Assembly: GCF_002929275.1 (NCBI RefSeq)
Contig: NZ_PJIK01000016.1
Location: 40,333-104,332, forward strand
Reading direction: 5' to 3'
Source: Arthrobacter sp. ZGTC131
Lineage (GTDB): Bacteria > Actinomycetota > Actinomycetes > Actinomycetales > Micrococcaceae
DNA length: 64,000 nucleotides
Shown one piece after another: positions 1-6,909 of this stretch (position 1 is its first letter; every line of letters starts with the position of its first letter). Below the pieces are notes generated by a model. It had not been told where the DNA came from. It made no database searches and was given only the letters and a program-made list of their open reading frames with translations. The translations under genes and the position numbers were made by a program.

Positions 1-11
1 CCTTGCGCCAC
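1..11 (-). CDS. probable first codons of next dcw gene (ftsI/pbpB), cut by window edge
   Basis: Only three to four codons lie in the window. On the minus strand a GTG at 11..9 is preceded by AAGGGATGATC, a plausible ribosome binding site at normal spacing; an ATG at 17..15 in the same frame sits too close to that site. In actinobacterial dcw clusters the gene after rsmH and ftsL is ftsI/pbpB, the septal transpeptidase. The identity therefore comes from gene order only, since the protein itself cannot be read here. Confidence 0.4.
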
Positions 12-61
12 GATCATCCCTTACTGCTTGCCTTGCCGGCTGGTCGCCGCGTCCGTCGGTG

Positions 62-709
62 TTACTGCCCCGGCGTTTTTTGTTCCGGCGCCGGGATGGT
101 GCCCCCGTTGAGGACCGCCGCCGGCTTCGCGGCCGCGGGGGCCTTAGCCTTCTTGCTGTCCTCGGTCTTCTTGCTGTCCTCAGGACTCTTGGTGTCCGCG
201 GGCTTCCTGCTTTCCAGCGGATCGCTGGTGCTCGCCGGCGGGACAACGTTCAGCTGGCCAGGGACAGCCGGAGCGGCAATCACTGCACCTGCGGAGTCAC
301 CCTTGACGGCCGGCTTGGCCTTTCCGCTGACAGTCAGGGTGGACAGATCAATCTGGCCCTTGCCGGTGGAAGCAACCATGCCCAATTCTGAGGCCTTGGC
401 AGCGAGATTCTGGGGAGCCTCGAAGTTTTGGACCTGCTGTGTCAGATCCTGGTTCTGCTTCGTGAGCGCCGTCTGCTCGCTGCGGAGTTTCACGAGCTGA
501 TACTGGGCGGTGGAGACAGAGATGTTGAGGACCAGGACTGCCAGGAGCGCCACTGCGAGCATCCCGAAGCAGAGAACCACGAAGGGGGCGCGGCGCTTCT
601 TCGGCAACGAGCGGACCAGCGACAGCGGGGTCCTCGCCTTGCGTGCGCCTTCCTCCTGAATGCTGCGCCCGGACGGAAGGGTGAGGTTCTTGACAGCTGC
701 GGTGCTCAT
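62..709 (-). CDS. ftsL: FtsL-like septum formation protein
   Basis: A 215-residue bitopic membrane protein of the FtsL/DivIC type, expected in the FtsQLB divisome subcomplex that activates septal peptidoglycan synthesis. A basic cytoplasmic N-terminus (about 1-42) is followed by one membrane segment (about 43-65) and a heptad-rich coiled coil (about 70-110, with [19 protein letters not shown]). The C-terminal 80 residues are low-complexity Ala/Pro/Lys/Ser with repeated ED-SKK elements, longer than in enteric FtsL and reminiscent of mycobacterial Rv2164c. Its ATG overlaps the rsmH stop by 4 bp (ATGA), which suggests translational coupling. FtsL is poorly conserved, so the call rests on topology plus position between rsmH and the presumed ftsI. 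Confidence 0.82.
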   Translation of the reverse strand: MSTAAVKNLTLPSGRSIQEEGARKARTPLSLVRSLPKKRRAPFVVLCFGMLAVALLAVLVLNISVSTAQYQLVKLRSEQTALTKQNQDLTQQVQNFEAPQNLAAKASELGMVASTGKGQIDLSTLTVSGKAKPAVKGDSAGAVIAAPAVPGQLNVVPPASTSDPLESRKPADTKSPEDSKKTEDSKKAKAPAAAKPAAVLNGGTIPAPEQKTPGQ

Positions 710-1704
710 GCGGCTCTCCTGGCTCTGATGCGTTCCACGGCGCGCAGCCGGGCTGAAGCTGCGCGCGAATTCTCCGCGATCTCGACGGCGGTAGGCACCT
801 CAGTGCCTTTGGTCAGGGTCTTCAGTTCGGCTTTGTGCTCTTCGAGCTCCACCGGGAAGCCGAGCGGAGCGGACGACTTGGAACGCGCCTGGAAGACGCT
901 TTTGACGATCTTGTCCTCCAAGGAGTGATAGGACATGACCACAATCCGACCGCCAAGGGCGATGGCTTCCACCGCCGCCGGGACCGCACGCTCGAGAACC
1001 TCGAGTTCCTCGTTGACCTCGATCCGGAGCGCCTGGAACGTCCGCTTCGCGGGGTGCCCGCCGGACTTGGCGGCACCCGCCGGAACCACAGCCCGGATTT
1101 GTTCCACCAGTTCGCCGGTGGTGGCGAAAGGCTTCACGGCCCGGGCAGCGACAATCCTGTTGGCAATGCGGCCGGCGAACTTCTCCTCGCCCCACTTGCG
1201 GATGATCCTGACCAGGTCCTCTTCGCTGTAGTTGTTGACCACATCCGCCGCCGTCTGCCCGCGGCTGGTATCCATTCGCATGTCCAGGGGCGCGTCGAAG
1301 GAGTAGGCAAAGCCGCGTTCACGTTCATCGAGCTGCAGGGAGGAGACGCCGAGATCCATCAGGATGCCGTGGACCTCCGGGATGCCGAGGTCCGCCAGGA
1401 CGTCGGCAATTTCGTCATACACGGCGTGAACAAGGTCGGTACGGGCAGCGAAGGGTTTGAGCCGTTCGCCGGCCAGGGCCAGCGCTTCTTCGTCCCGGTC
1501 AATGCCGATCAGGTGGAGGTCCGGGAAGCGCTGCAGCATCGCTTCCGAATGTCCGCCCATTCCCAGCGTGGCATCGATGGCCACCGGGGTTTCGCCCCGC
1601 TGGCGTGCTGCCTCGAATCCCGGCGCCAACAAATTGATGCACCGGTCCTTGAGGACCGGCACATGGCGTTCGGACGTAGGTTTGGCCTGGTCGTGTTCGT
1701 TCAT
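706..1704 (-). CDS. rsmH: 16S rRNA (cytosine(1402)-N4)-methyltransferase
   Basis: RsmH (MraW) uses S-adenosylmethionine to methylate N4 of C1402 in the ribosomal P site. The 332-residue length is normal. Visible motifs are the SAM-binding [11 protein letters not shown] (44-54), GIDRD (67-71), DLGVSS (117-122) and the family signature [15 protein letters not shown] (131-145). A glycine- and proline-rich stretch near 213-219 and a basic Arg/Ala tail end the protein. It lies 162 bp downstream of mraZ and overlaps ftsL by 4 bp, as in most bacterial dcw clusters. The ATG at 1704 gives the canonical N-terminus ahead of [13 protein letters not shown]. Confidence 0.97.
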   Translation of the reverse strand: MNEHDQAKPTSERHVPVLKDRCINLLAPGFEAARQRGETPVAIDATLGMGGHSEAMLQRFPDLHLIGIDRDEEALALAGERLKPFAARTDLVHAVYDEIADVLADLGIPEVHGILMDLGVSSLQLDERERGFAYSFDAPLDMRMDTSRGQTAADVVNNYSEEDLVRIIRKWGEEKFAGRIANRIVAARAVKPFATTGELVEQIRAVVPAGAAKSGGHPAKRTFQALRIEVNEELEVLERAVPAAVEAIALGGRIVVMSYHSLEDKIVKSVFQARSKSSAPLGFPVELEEHKAELKTLTKGTEVPTAVEIAENSRAASARLRAVERIRARRAA

Positions 1705-1866
1705 ACCTTCGTCCTTCCTTGTGCGCCTCGCGTGGTTTCTTGAGCCAGATCCCCATCCGCGCCTATCCTCCAGACGGCCTGGCTCCGGGGAAGTGAGCCA
1801 GGAAGTCGGTTGGATGGGCGGCTGGAGATCTCGTCCAAGAAACTTGGGTTGTATCGTGCCGGCATC

Positions 1867-2295
1867 TTAGAGAATGCCGGCGATGGGGTTGTCGGTCTCG
1901 GAGAAGGAGGTTTCCTTCTCTGCCAGGTACACATTCCACGCCTGGGCGTCCCAGATCTCAGCGCGGGTGCCGGCACCGATCACCGCCAGCTCCCTGCCAA
2001 GCCCTGCATACTCCCGGAGCGCGGGAGGGATGGTCACGCGCCCCTGCTTGTCAGGCACCTCGTCGGAGGCTCCAGAGAGAAAGACCCGGATGTAGTCACG
2101 AGCTTGTTTGTTGGAGATGGGAGCCTCCCGGATCTGCTCGTGAACCCTCGCGAATTCCTGCTCGCTGAAGACGTAGATGCAACGCTCCTGGCCTCGCGTG
2201 AGTACAAGTCCGCCGGCAAGCTCCTCACGGAACTTGGCGGGAAGAATGATCCGCCCCTTTTCGTCCAGACGCGGCGAGTGTGTCCCCAGGAACAC
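1867..2295 (-). CDS. mraZ: transcriptional regulator MraZ
   Basis: MraZ is the DNA-binding repressor at the head of the division and cell-wall cluster. This 142-residue protein has the two AbrB-like half-domains expected, marked by DEKGRIILP (11-19) and DKQGRVTIP (82-90). These carry the conserved D-x-x-GR motif that contacts DNA in the ring-shaped oligomer. Translation starts at GTG 2295 after a weak G-rich site. Tandem 10-bp repeats containing GTGGAG lie 66-95 bp upstream and overlap the likely promoter, so autoregulation is expected. The C-terminus ([17 protein letters not shown]) extends slightly beyond the second domain. Confidence 0.97.
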   Translation of the reverse strand: MFLGTHSPRLDEKGRIILPAKFREELAGGLVLTRGQERCIYVFSEQEFARVHEQIREAPISNKQARDYIRVFLSGASDEVPDKQGRVTIPPALREYAGLGRELAVIGAGTRAEIWDAQAWNVYLAEKETSFSETDNPIAGIL

Positions 2296-2360
2296 GTCCC
2301 CACCGCCCGTCTGCCGTCAGAAGCCGAACAACCCCCGCGCTGCCACTACCCTCTTACGTG

Positions 2361-2390
2361 CTCCACTTTACTCCACTTCGCCCCACAGTC
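2361..2390 (-). promoter_or_regulatory. MraZ box array (three 10-bp repeats)
   Basis: On the plus strand three decamers run in exact phase: CTCCACTTTA, CTCCACTTCG and CCCCACAGTC, the last degenerate. On the minus strand they read as AAGTGGAG-type boxes. Tandem GTGG/TGGG-type repeats with about one helical turn spacing are the known MraZ operator architecture in other bacteria. The position over the mraZ promoter supports autorepression. Confidence 0.75.
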
Positions 2391-2392
2391 AA
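2365..2392 (-). promoter_or_regulatory. probable mraZ promoter
   Basis: Reading the minus strand, TTGACT (2392..2387) and TAAAGT (2370..2365) are separated by 16 bases, close to the housekeeping sigma consensus. The interval from -35 to beyond -10 is filled by the GTGGAG decamers, so MraZ binding would occlude RNA polymerase. The transcription start is inferred, not observed. Confidence 0.55.
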
Positions 2393-2466
2393 CGCAACAC
2401 GAGCTTTTCTCTGCCGCTTAGATAAACTATTTCCGCTAAATTTCGCGGGATTCGCGGAGGGGTGTG

Positions 2467-2474
2467 AAGTGGAG
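2467..2474 (+). promoter_or_regulatory. single MraZ-box-like octamer
   Basis: One AAGTGGAG octamer, identical to the core of the mraZ promoter boxes but on the opposite strand. It lies between the mraZ promoter and the terminator at 2504-2527. It may be an auxiliary site; alone it would be weak evidence, but it sits between two clear arrays. Confidence 0.35.
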
Positions 2475-2503
2475 GGAAAATCGCCGCGCCAGGATTAAAA
2501 ACA

Positions 2504-2527
2504 AAAGACCCGCCGGAGCGGGTCTTT
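2504..2527. terminator. bidirectional-looking terminator between DUF3040 gene and mraZ
   Basis: A 10-bp perfect stem (AAAGACCCGC / GCGGGTCTTT) with a CGGA tetraloop is flanked by an A-run on the left and a T-run on the right. It would end transcription coming from the DUF3040 gene before the mraZ promoter, and could also act on the plus strand. Confidence 0.8.
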
Positions 2528-2550
2528 GTTTCGGGCCTGGTCGTGAACCG

Positions 2551-2614
2551 GTGGAGCCAAGTGGAGGCGGCGCAGGATCGGAGTGGAGCCAAGTGGAGGT
2601 GGTGCGAAGTGGAG
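2551..2614 (+). promoter_or_regulatory. second, inverted array of five MraZ-box-like repeats
   Basis: GTGGAG occurs at 2551, 2561, 2583, 2593 and 2609. The first two pairs each have the 10-bp spacing of the mraZ operator, and the pairs share a 17-base identical core. Orientation is opposite to the boxes at 2361-2390. The array lies just downstream of the DUF3040 stop codon, beyond the terminator, with no plus-strand gene to control. Confidence 0.5.
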
Positions 2615-2623
2615 TGCGGTAGC

Positions 2624-2995
2624 TCAGGACTCTCCGCGGCGCCGCTCATCCCAGCGCTCTTCGAGGCTGTTCATGAAGGAACTCTTGCCTTTCGACTTCT
2701 TGCCCCGCCCGGCGGTCTTTGCCTTGCCGGCCGCGGCGCTGCGCATCGTGGCAAAGTACACCCCTGCCCCCATGACGATAAATCCGAGGACACCGACGAA
2801 GATGTTCTGCAGGGAAACCCCCACGAGGAGGAGCAAAACTCCTCCCAGCGTGGCCAGTACGCCAATCACAATGTGCCGGGTAGACCATGTGCGGCCCGGA
2901 TCCGAGCCCATGGAATTGGCAAACTTGGGATCGTCCTCATGCAGTTGCCTCTCGAGTTGCTCGAGCAGCTTCTGTTCGTGCTCCGAGAGCGGCAT
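2624..2995 (-). CDS. DUF3040 family small membrane protein
   Basis: A 123-residue protein with an N-terminal amphipathic helix (MPLSEHEQKLLEQLERQL), the hallmark of DUF3040, then two membrane segments (about 39-60 and 64-82) and a Lys/Gly-rich cytoplasmic tail. The function of the family is unknown. Members often sit beside mraZ in Actinobacteria (Rv2169c in M. tuberculosis), as here. ATG 2995 is chosen because AAGGAGG lies seven bases upstream; a longer reading to 3148 lacks such support. About 297 bp without a gene separates it from dinB. The AT-rich stretch near 3160-3200 there is the likely promoter zone, though no convincing -35/-10 pair was found. Confidence 0.88.
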   Translation of the reverse strand: MPLSEHEQKLLEQLERQLHEDDPKFANSMGSDPGRTWSTRHIVIGVLATLGGVLLLLVGVSLQNIFVGVLGFIVMGAGVYFATMRSAAAGKAKTAGRGKKSKGKSSFMNSLEERWDERRRGES

Positions 2996-3292
2996 CACGA
3001 CCTCCTTAAGTAGGCCAACGTCCGGACTGGTCGGGACCAGTTGTTTCTGCCACGTCAACGACCGGCATGCTGTACAGGTTCCCGGCCTCCCGACATTGGC
3101 AGATCCATGGATCCAAGCATACGGACGCGGGCGGGTCAGGTGATCCACTCATGTCCAGACGTTCAAATCTTTGTATATCTAAGGATAGTTTGTTGGGCGC
3201 TGATCTGAAAGACGCTGTTCACGGACCGCAACCCGATTTGACCTTGGAAATCCGGTAAAAGTCGCTGCTCCCCGGCCGCGCCCGGAAACGCC

Positions 3293-4519
3293 TCAGCGGG
3301 CGCCGCTCCCGGGGTCCAGAAGCCGTGCCGGCAACACCGATTTACTGCCGAATTTCTCGGTCACGCGGTCCAGTGCCTGTTCCGCTGCCCGCCAATTGTC
3401 GTCACGCCGGTCAAAGCTCAGCTGCAGCGAGGTCTGGGCCGCCGCCTCGAGATGCTCGGCGCGAATGCCGACGAGCCGGACTGTCATGGACCGGTCCCCC
3501 AGCGACTCCAGCAGCTGCACCGCCACAGCGTAGAGGAGCTGGGCGCTGTCCAGCGGCGCGTGGACCGTCCGGCTTCGCGTGACGGTCGAGAAATCGGCAT
3601 AGCGCAGTTTCAGGGCAACGGTTCGTGTCACCAGGCCGGAAGCGCGCAGCCGTTCTGCAGTCCGGTGGCAGAGGCGCAGCAGTTCCCGGTGCAGCAGGAC
3701 ATCGTCGGCCGTGTCAACAGCGAATGTTTCCTCGGCCCCGATGCTCTTCTCCAGCCTCACGGGAGTCACTACGCGTGGATCGATCCCCCACGCCAGCCGG
3801 TGGACATGCTCGCCACTGGCGCCAAGCACTTTTTTGAGGGATGAGACGGGCGTCGCGGCGACGTCGGCTACGGTGCGGATTCCCATCCGTGCAAGCACGT
3901 CCGCAGTCTTGGCACCTACGCCCCAGAGCGCGTTGACAGGGAGGCTGTGCAGGTAGGGCACGGTCTGCTCGGGCCGGATCAGCAATATGCCGTCCGGTTT
4001 GCACCGGGTCGAGGCGATCTTGGCCACGAACTTGCTGGCTGCGATCCCCACGGAGGCCGTGATTCCCAGTTCCTTGGAGACCCGGGTCCGGATCAGCTCC
4101 CCAATCTGCAGCGGCGGACCCAGTCGGCGGATCGCTCCGCCGACGTCCAGGAACGCCTCATCCACACTGAGGGGCTCGACGAGCTCGGTGATTGACTCAA
4201 AAATGGACATCAACTGGCCGGAGACTTCGTAGTAGAGCTTATGCCGGGGCTCGATGATCGCGGCCTGGGGGCACATGCGGTGGGCGACCACCATCGGCAT
4301 TGCGGACTTCACGCCGAACGCGCGGGCTTCGTAGGAGGCTGACAGCACCACGGAGCGGTCCGCCGGATACCCCACGATGACCGGTTTGCCGCGAAGTTCG
4401 GGGCGTGACCGCAGTTCGACGGAGACGAAGAAGGCGTCCATGTCCACGTGCATAATGCTGCTGCGCCGGAGGTCTCGAAGACGCGCTTCAACTTGCTCTT
4501 TATCCTGGTCCGGCCCCAC
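3293..4519 (-). CDS. dinB: DNA polymerase IV (Y-family, translesion)
   Basis: Error-prone polymerase that extends past lesions and misaligned primers. The 408-residue protein has the palm motif DMDAFFVSVE with metal-binding Asp26, the fingers motif SYEARAFGVKSAMP (62-75), and the catalytic pair in SVDEAFLDV (Asp120, Glu121). Helix-hairpin-helix and little-finger regions follow (DVLARMGIRTVADVA, then SIGAEETFAVD). A later in-frame Met23 (MHVDMDAFF) could be the true start, since the first 22 residues are not conserved in the family. It is divergent from the lipoprotein gene, with only 74 bp between them. No LexA box was recognised. Confidence 0.95.
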   Translation of the reverse strand: MGPDQDKEQVEARLRDLRRSSIMHVDMDAFFVSVELRSRPELRGKPVIVGYPADRSVVLSASYEARAFGVKSAMPMVVAHRMCPQAAIIEPRHKLYYEVSGQLMSIFESITELVEPLSVDEAFLDVGGAIRRLGPPLQIGELIRTRVSKELGITASVGIAASKFVAKIASTRCKPDGILLIRPEQTVPYLHSLPVNALWGVGAKTADVLARMGIRTVADVAATPVSSLKKVLGASGEHVHRLAWGIDPRVVTPVRLEKSIGAEETFAVDTADDVLLHRELLRLCHRTAERLRASGLVTRTVALKLRYADFSTVTRSRTVHAPLDSAQLLYAVAVQLLESLGDRSMTVRLVGIRAEHLEAAAQTSLQLSFDRRDDNWRAAEQALDRVTEKFGSKSVLPARLLDPGSGAR

Positions 4520-4593
4520 AACTGCAATCCTATGCCCTGCGACTGACTAAACTGGAGGCTGAATCCGGCATCAACCCCAGGAGGAATACACCT

Positions 4594-5130
4594 GTGAAGG
4601 TCTCTGGAACGCCCATGCCTGCACGCCTTGGCCTGTTTGCGGCCGGCACGGTACTGCTGGCGGTGTCGGCGTGCAGTGCGCCATCGCCCGGCGCCGCTCC
4701 GTCCCCTGAAGCTTCGGCTTCCACCTCCTTGGCATCAGCGCAGGCGAGCACCACGGCGCCTCCAAGCCCCTCGGCTTCGCCGGGCACCTCGGCAGCAGTG
4801 GGTGCCCTCGTTGCGGGATTCCCGCAAAAGCTCCTGCCGGTCATGCCCGGGGCAAAGATCGTCGCCTCCAGTTTCGATAAGTCTTCCTCCCCCGCAACAG
4901 TCGCGTTGGTGGGTTCCCTTGCTGCTAAGCCGGCCGCCGTCGTCGATTTTTACACCAAAGCGCTTGAGGCGCAGGGCTTCAAAGCTGTGCCGGGCAATTT
5001 GGTCGGCAGTGTGGCCTCCAAGGACTTCGTCCGCGCCGGAAACGAAACGGTCAACATCGCAGTGCCCGAGGTTGCCGGAGTATCCACCTTTACGATCGGC
5101 GCCAACGTGGCTCCTGAGTCCGTCAAGTGA
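4594..5130 (+). CDS. uncharacterised lipoprotein
   Basis: A 178-residue secreted protein starting at GTG 4594, with AGGAGGA ten bases upstream. The N-terminus is a lipoprotein signal with lipobox LAVSAC and lipidated Cys27. A Ser/Ala/Pro-rich linker (about 28-68) leads to a compact C-terminal domain (about 70-178), rich in Val/Ala with a predicted helix around VVDFYTKALEAQGF. I do not recognise the domain. Its last codons overlap the polyprenyl synthetase start by 4 bp (GTGA), so the two are probably translated together. Confidence 0.85.
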   Translation: MKVSGTPMPARLGLFAAGTVLLAVSACSAPSPGAAPSPEASASTSLASAQASTTAPPSPSASPGTSAAVGALVAGFPQKLLPVMPGAKIVASSFDKSSSPATVALVGSLAAKPAAVVDFYTKALEAQGFKAVPGNLVGSVASKDFVRAGNETVNIAVPEVAGVSTFTIGANVAPESVK

Positions 5131-6221
5131 CCGTGGCAGAGCAGCTGCGCGTCGAGCAGACAGCGTTTGTCGCTGCTGTTGCGGGACGGCTCACCGATTT
5201 CCTGACCACGAGGCAGTCCGTCATGGCCTCGATCTCGCCGGACATCGACCCCATCATGGGTTCGATCTCCAACCTTGTCACCGGAGGCAAGAGGCTTCGT
5301 GCCCTCATGTGCTACTGGGGATGGCGCGGGGCCGGCGGACCGGCGTCGGCGGACGACGTCGTTACTGCGGGGGCGGCGCTTGAGCTCTTCCAGGCCGCCG
5401 CGCTGATCCACGACGACATCATTGACCGGTCCGACACACGGCGGGGCGGCCCGAGCGTCCACCGCAGGTTCATGCAGCTCCACGAGGCGCAGGGCTGGGC
5501 ACTGGACAGCGAAAGGTTCGGTCACGCCGCTGCCATCCTTGCCGGGGACCTGTGCCTGTCCTTCAGCGAAGAGGCCTTCACGGAGATCGGCGAGCATGCC
5601 GCATCCGGGAGCAGGGCGAGGTTGATCTTCAACCTCATGCGGGCCGAAGTGATGGCCGGGCAGTACCTTGACATCCTGGAAGAGGTGGCCGGCCCCGTAC
5701 GGGACCGCGCAGGCGCCGTCAGCCGGGCCCAGTCGATTATCCGCTTCAAGTCAGCCAAGTACTCCACCGAGCACCCGCTCGCCCTCGGCGGCGCGCTGGG
5801 CGGAGCCTCCGACGAACTGCTCCGGGGCTACTCGGCCTTCGCCCTTCCGCTGGGAGAAGCCTTCCAGCTTCGCGACGACGTCCTGGGCGTTTTCGGCGAC
5901 CCCGTCACCACAGGGAAGCCCGCCGGTGACGACCTCCGCGAAGGGAAACGGACCGTCCTGGTGGCCTTCGCACTGGACCTGTCCTCCGCCGAGGAGTCCG
6001 CCTTCATCGACTCCAGGCTGGGCAGTCCCGACCTGAGCGACGACGACGTCGCGGAGATCCGCAGGATCATTGCGGACTGCGGGGCACTGCAGGCAACGGA
6101 AACGCTCATCGAGGAATTCGGCGCAGCCGCGTTTGCCGCCCTGGAGCTTCTTCCGCTGGAAGACCTCCCGAAGACGGCGCTGCGCAAGCTGGCCGAAGCA
6201 ACCGTGAGCCGGGCCGCCTGA
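5127..6221 (+). CDS. polyprenyl (geranylgeranyl-type) diphosphate synthase
   Basis: Trans-prenyltransferase that condenses isopentenyl diphosphate with allylic diphosphates to make the C15-C45 precursors of quinones, carotenoids or lipid carriers. The 364-residue protein carries GGKRLR (53-58), the first Asp-rich motif DDIID (96-100) followed by RRG, and the second Asp-rich motif in LRDDVLGVFGD (about 249-259). Product length cannot be set from sequence alone. The position corresponds to idsA2 (Rv2173) in M. tuberculosis, next to the Rv2175c homologue. It starts at GTG 5127, overlapping the lipoprotein gene. Confidence 0.93.
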   Translation: MTVAEQLRVEQTAFVAAVAGRLTDFLTTRQSVMASISPDIDPIMGSISNLVTGGKRLRALMCYWGWRGAGGPASADDVVTAGAALELFQAAALIHDDIIDRSDTRRGGPSVHRRFMQLHEAQGWALDSERFGHAAAILAGDLCLSFSEEAFTEIGEHAASGSRARLIFNLMRAEVMAGQYLDILEEVAGPVRDRAGAVSRAQSIIRFKSAKYSTEHPLALGGALGGASDELLRGYSAFALPLGEAFQLRDDVLGVFGDPVTTGKPAGDDLREGKRTVLVAFALDLSSAEESAFIDSRLGSPDLSDDDVAEIRRIIADCGALQATETLIEEFGAAAFAALELLPLEDLPKTALRKLAEATVSRAA

Positions 6222-6236
6222 GCTACCAGCCGGCGC

Positions 6237-6265
6237 CGGCCCGCGCGCGGAGTTGGCGCGGGTCC
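6237..6265. terminator. weak GC-rich hairpin between convergent genes
   Basis: A stem of CCCGCGC/GCGCGGG with flanking partial pairing lies in the 82-bp gap between two convergent genes. There is no clear T-run, so termination is only a guess. Confidence 0.3.
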
Positions 6266-6303
6266 GGCCGGAGCAGGTTGCCGGGCGGTCCGGCCGAAGG
6301 CGC

Positions 6304-6657
6304 CTACCAGGCCAGGGACTGAGCCCGTCGCCTGATTTCGGTCTTTCGGCCCTCTCGCAGGGCGTCAATCGGCCGCCCGCGGAGCGAGTCATCGGAAGTG
6401 AAGAGCCAGGTAATGAGCTCTTCGTCGGAATAGCCGGCATCGGCCAGCACCACAATCGTGCCCTTGAGGCTTTCCACGACGTGCCCGTCCTGGATGAAGG
6501 CCGCCGGGATCGACCTGATGCGGCGTTCGCCGACCCTTAACGCTGCCAGCGCGCGCTCATCGAGCAGCCCGTGGACTTTGGTAATGGAAACATCCAGCAA
6601 CTGGGCGACGTCGGGCAGGGGCAACCAATCGCCAACAAGGCTCTCTACAGTACTCAC
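6304..6657 (-). CDS. Rv2175c-like DNA-binding protein
   Basis: A 117-residue protein with an N-terminal winged-helix/MerR-like helix-turn-helix (LPLPDVAQLLDVSITKVHGL, about 12-31) and a second helical domain (SIPAAFI, then DAGYSDEELITWLF). This matches the Rv2175c family. The M. tuberculosis member binds DNA and is phosphorylated by the adjacent kinase PknL. Here the PASTA kinase lies 1.7 kb away with the LysM/SLT gene between, so the kinase-substrate link is plausible but inferred. It is divergent from the LysM/SLT gene, and converges with the polyprenyl synthetase. Confidence 0.88.
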   Translation of the reverse strand: MSTVESLVGDWLPLPDVAQLLDVSITKVHGLLDERALAALRVGERRIRSIPAAFIQDGHVVESLKGTIVVLADAGYSDEELITWLFTSDDSLRGRPIDALREGRKTEIRRRAQSLAW

Positions 6658-6797
6658 GGGTCAAGGTTGCCACGCCGGGCGCCCGCTCGCCTAGTCAAGC
6701 GGGCACCCCGGATGGTTTCAAGTGCTTTCCGGGCGCGACACTCCCGGAGACCCTGACATTCTGCACATCCGCCAATTCTTGTGCTAATCGCGAATTC

Positions 6798-6812
6798 ATG
6801 AGAGATTCTCAT
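6798..6812. promoter_or_regulatory. perfect dyad upstream of LysM/SLT gene
   Basis: ATGAGA and TCTCAT form a perfect inverted repeat around GAT, in the divergent intergenic region. It is a candidate operator for either flanking gene. No known motif is recognised. Confidence 0.3.
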
Positions 6813-6814
6813 AG

Positions 6815-6865
6815 GTCACATATGTAACAGGACTATCTCGAGTAACATTAGTATCAATAGTCACA
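6815..6865 (+). promoter_or_regulatory. four GTMACA hexamers in 9-bp register (MtrA-like operator)
   Basis: GTCACA at 6815, GTAACA at 6824, GTAACA at 6842 and GTCACA at 6860: starts differ by 9, 18 and 18 bases. The first two also form an imperfect palindrome, GTCACATATGTAAC. Direct 9-base repeats of GTCACA type have been reported for the actinobacterial response regulator MtrA at peptidoglycan-hydrolase promoters. A TAGTAT element at 6849-6854 may be the -10 box inside the array. Confidence 0.55.
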
Positions 6866-6909
6866 CTGGCCTGACGGACAGTATGCGCCGCTGAGAAGAG
6901 GATCTTTCC

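Noticed and set aside
6658-6909. cyclic-di-AMP (ydaO-type) riboswitch before the LysM/SLT gene
   Set aside because: Such genes often carry one in Actinobacteria, but the conserved core segments are not present; the region is AT-rich and promoter-like.
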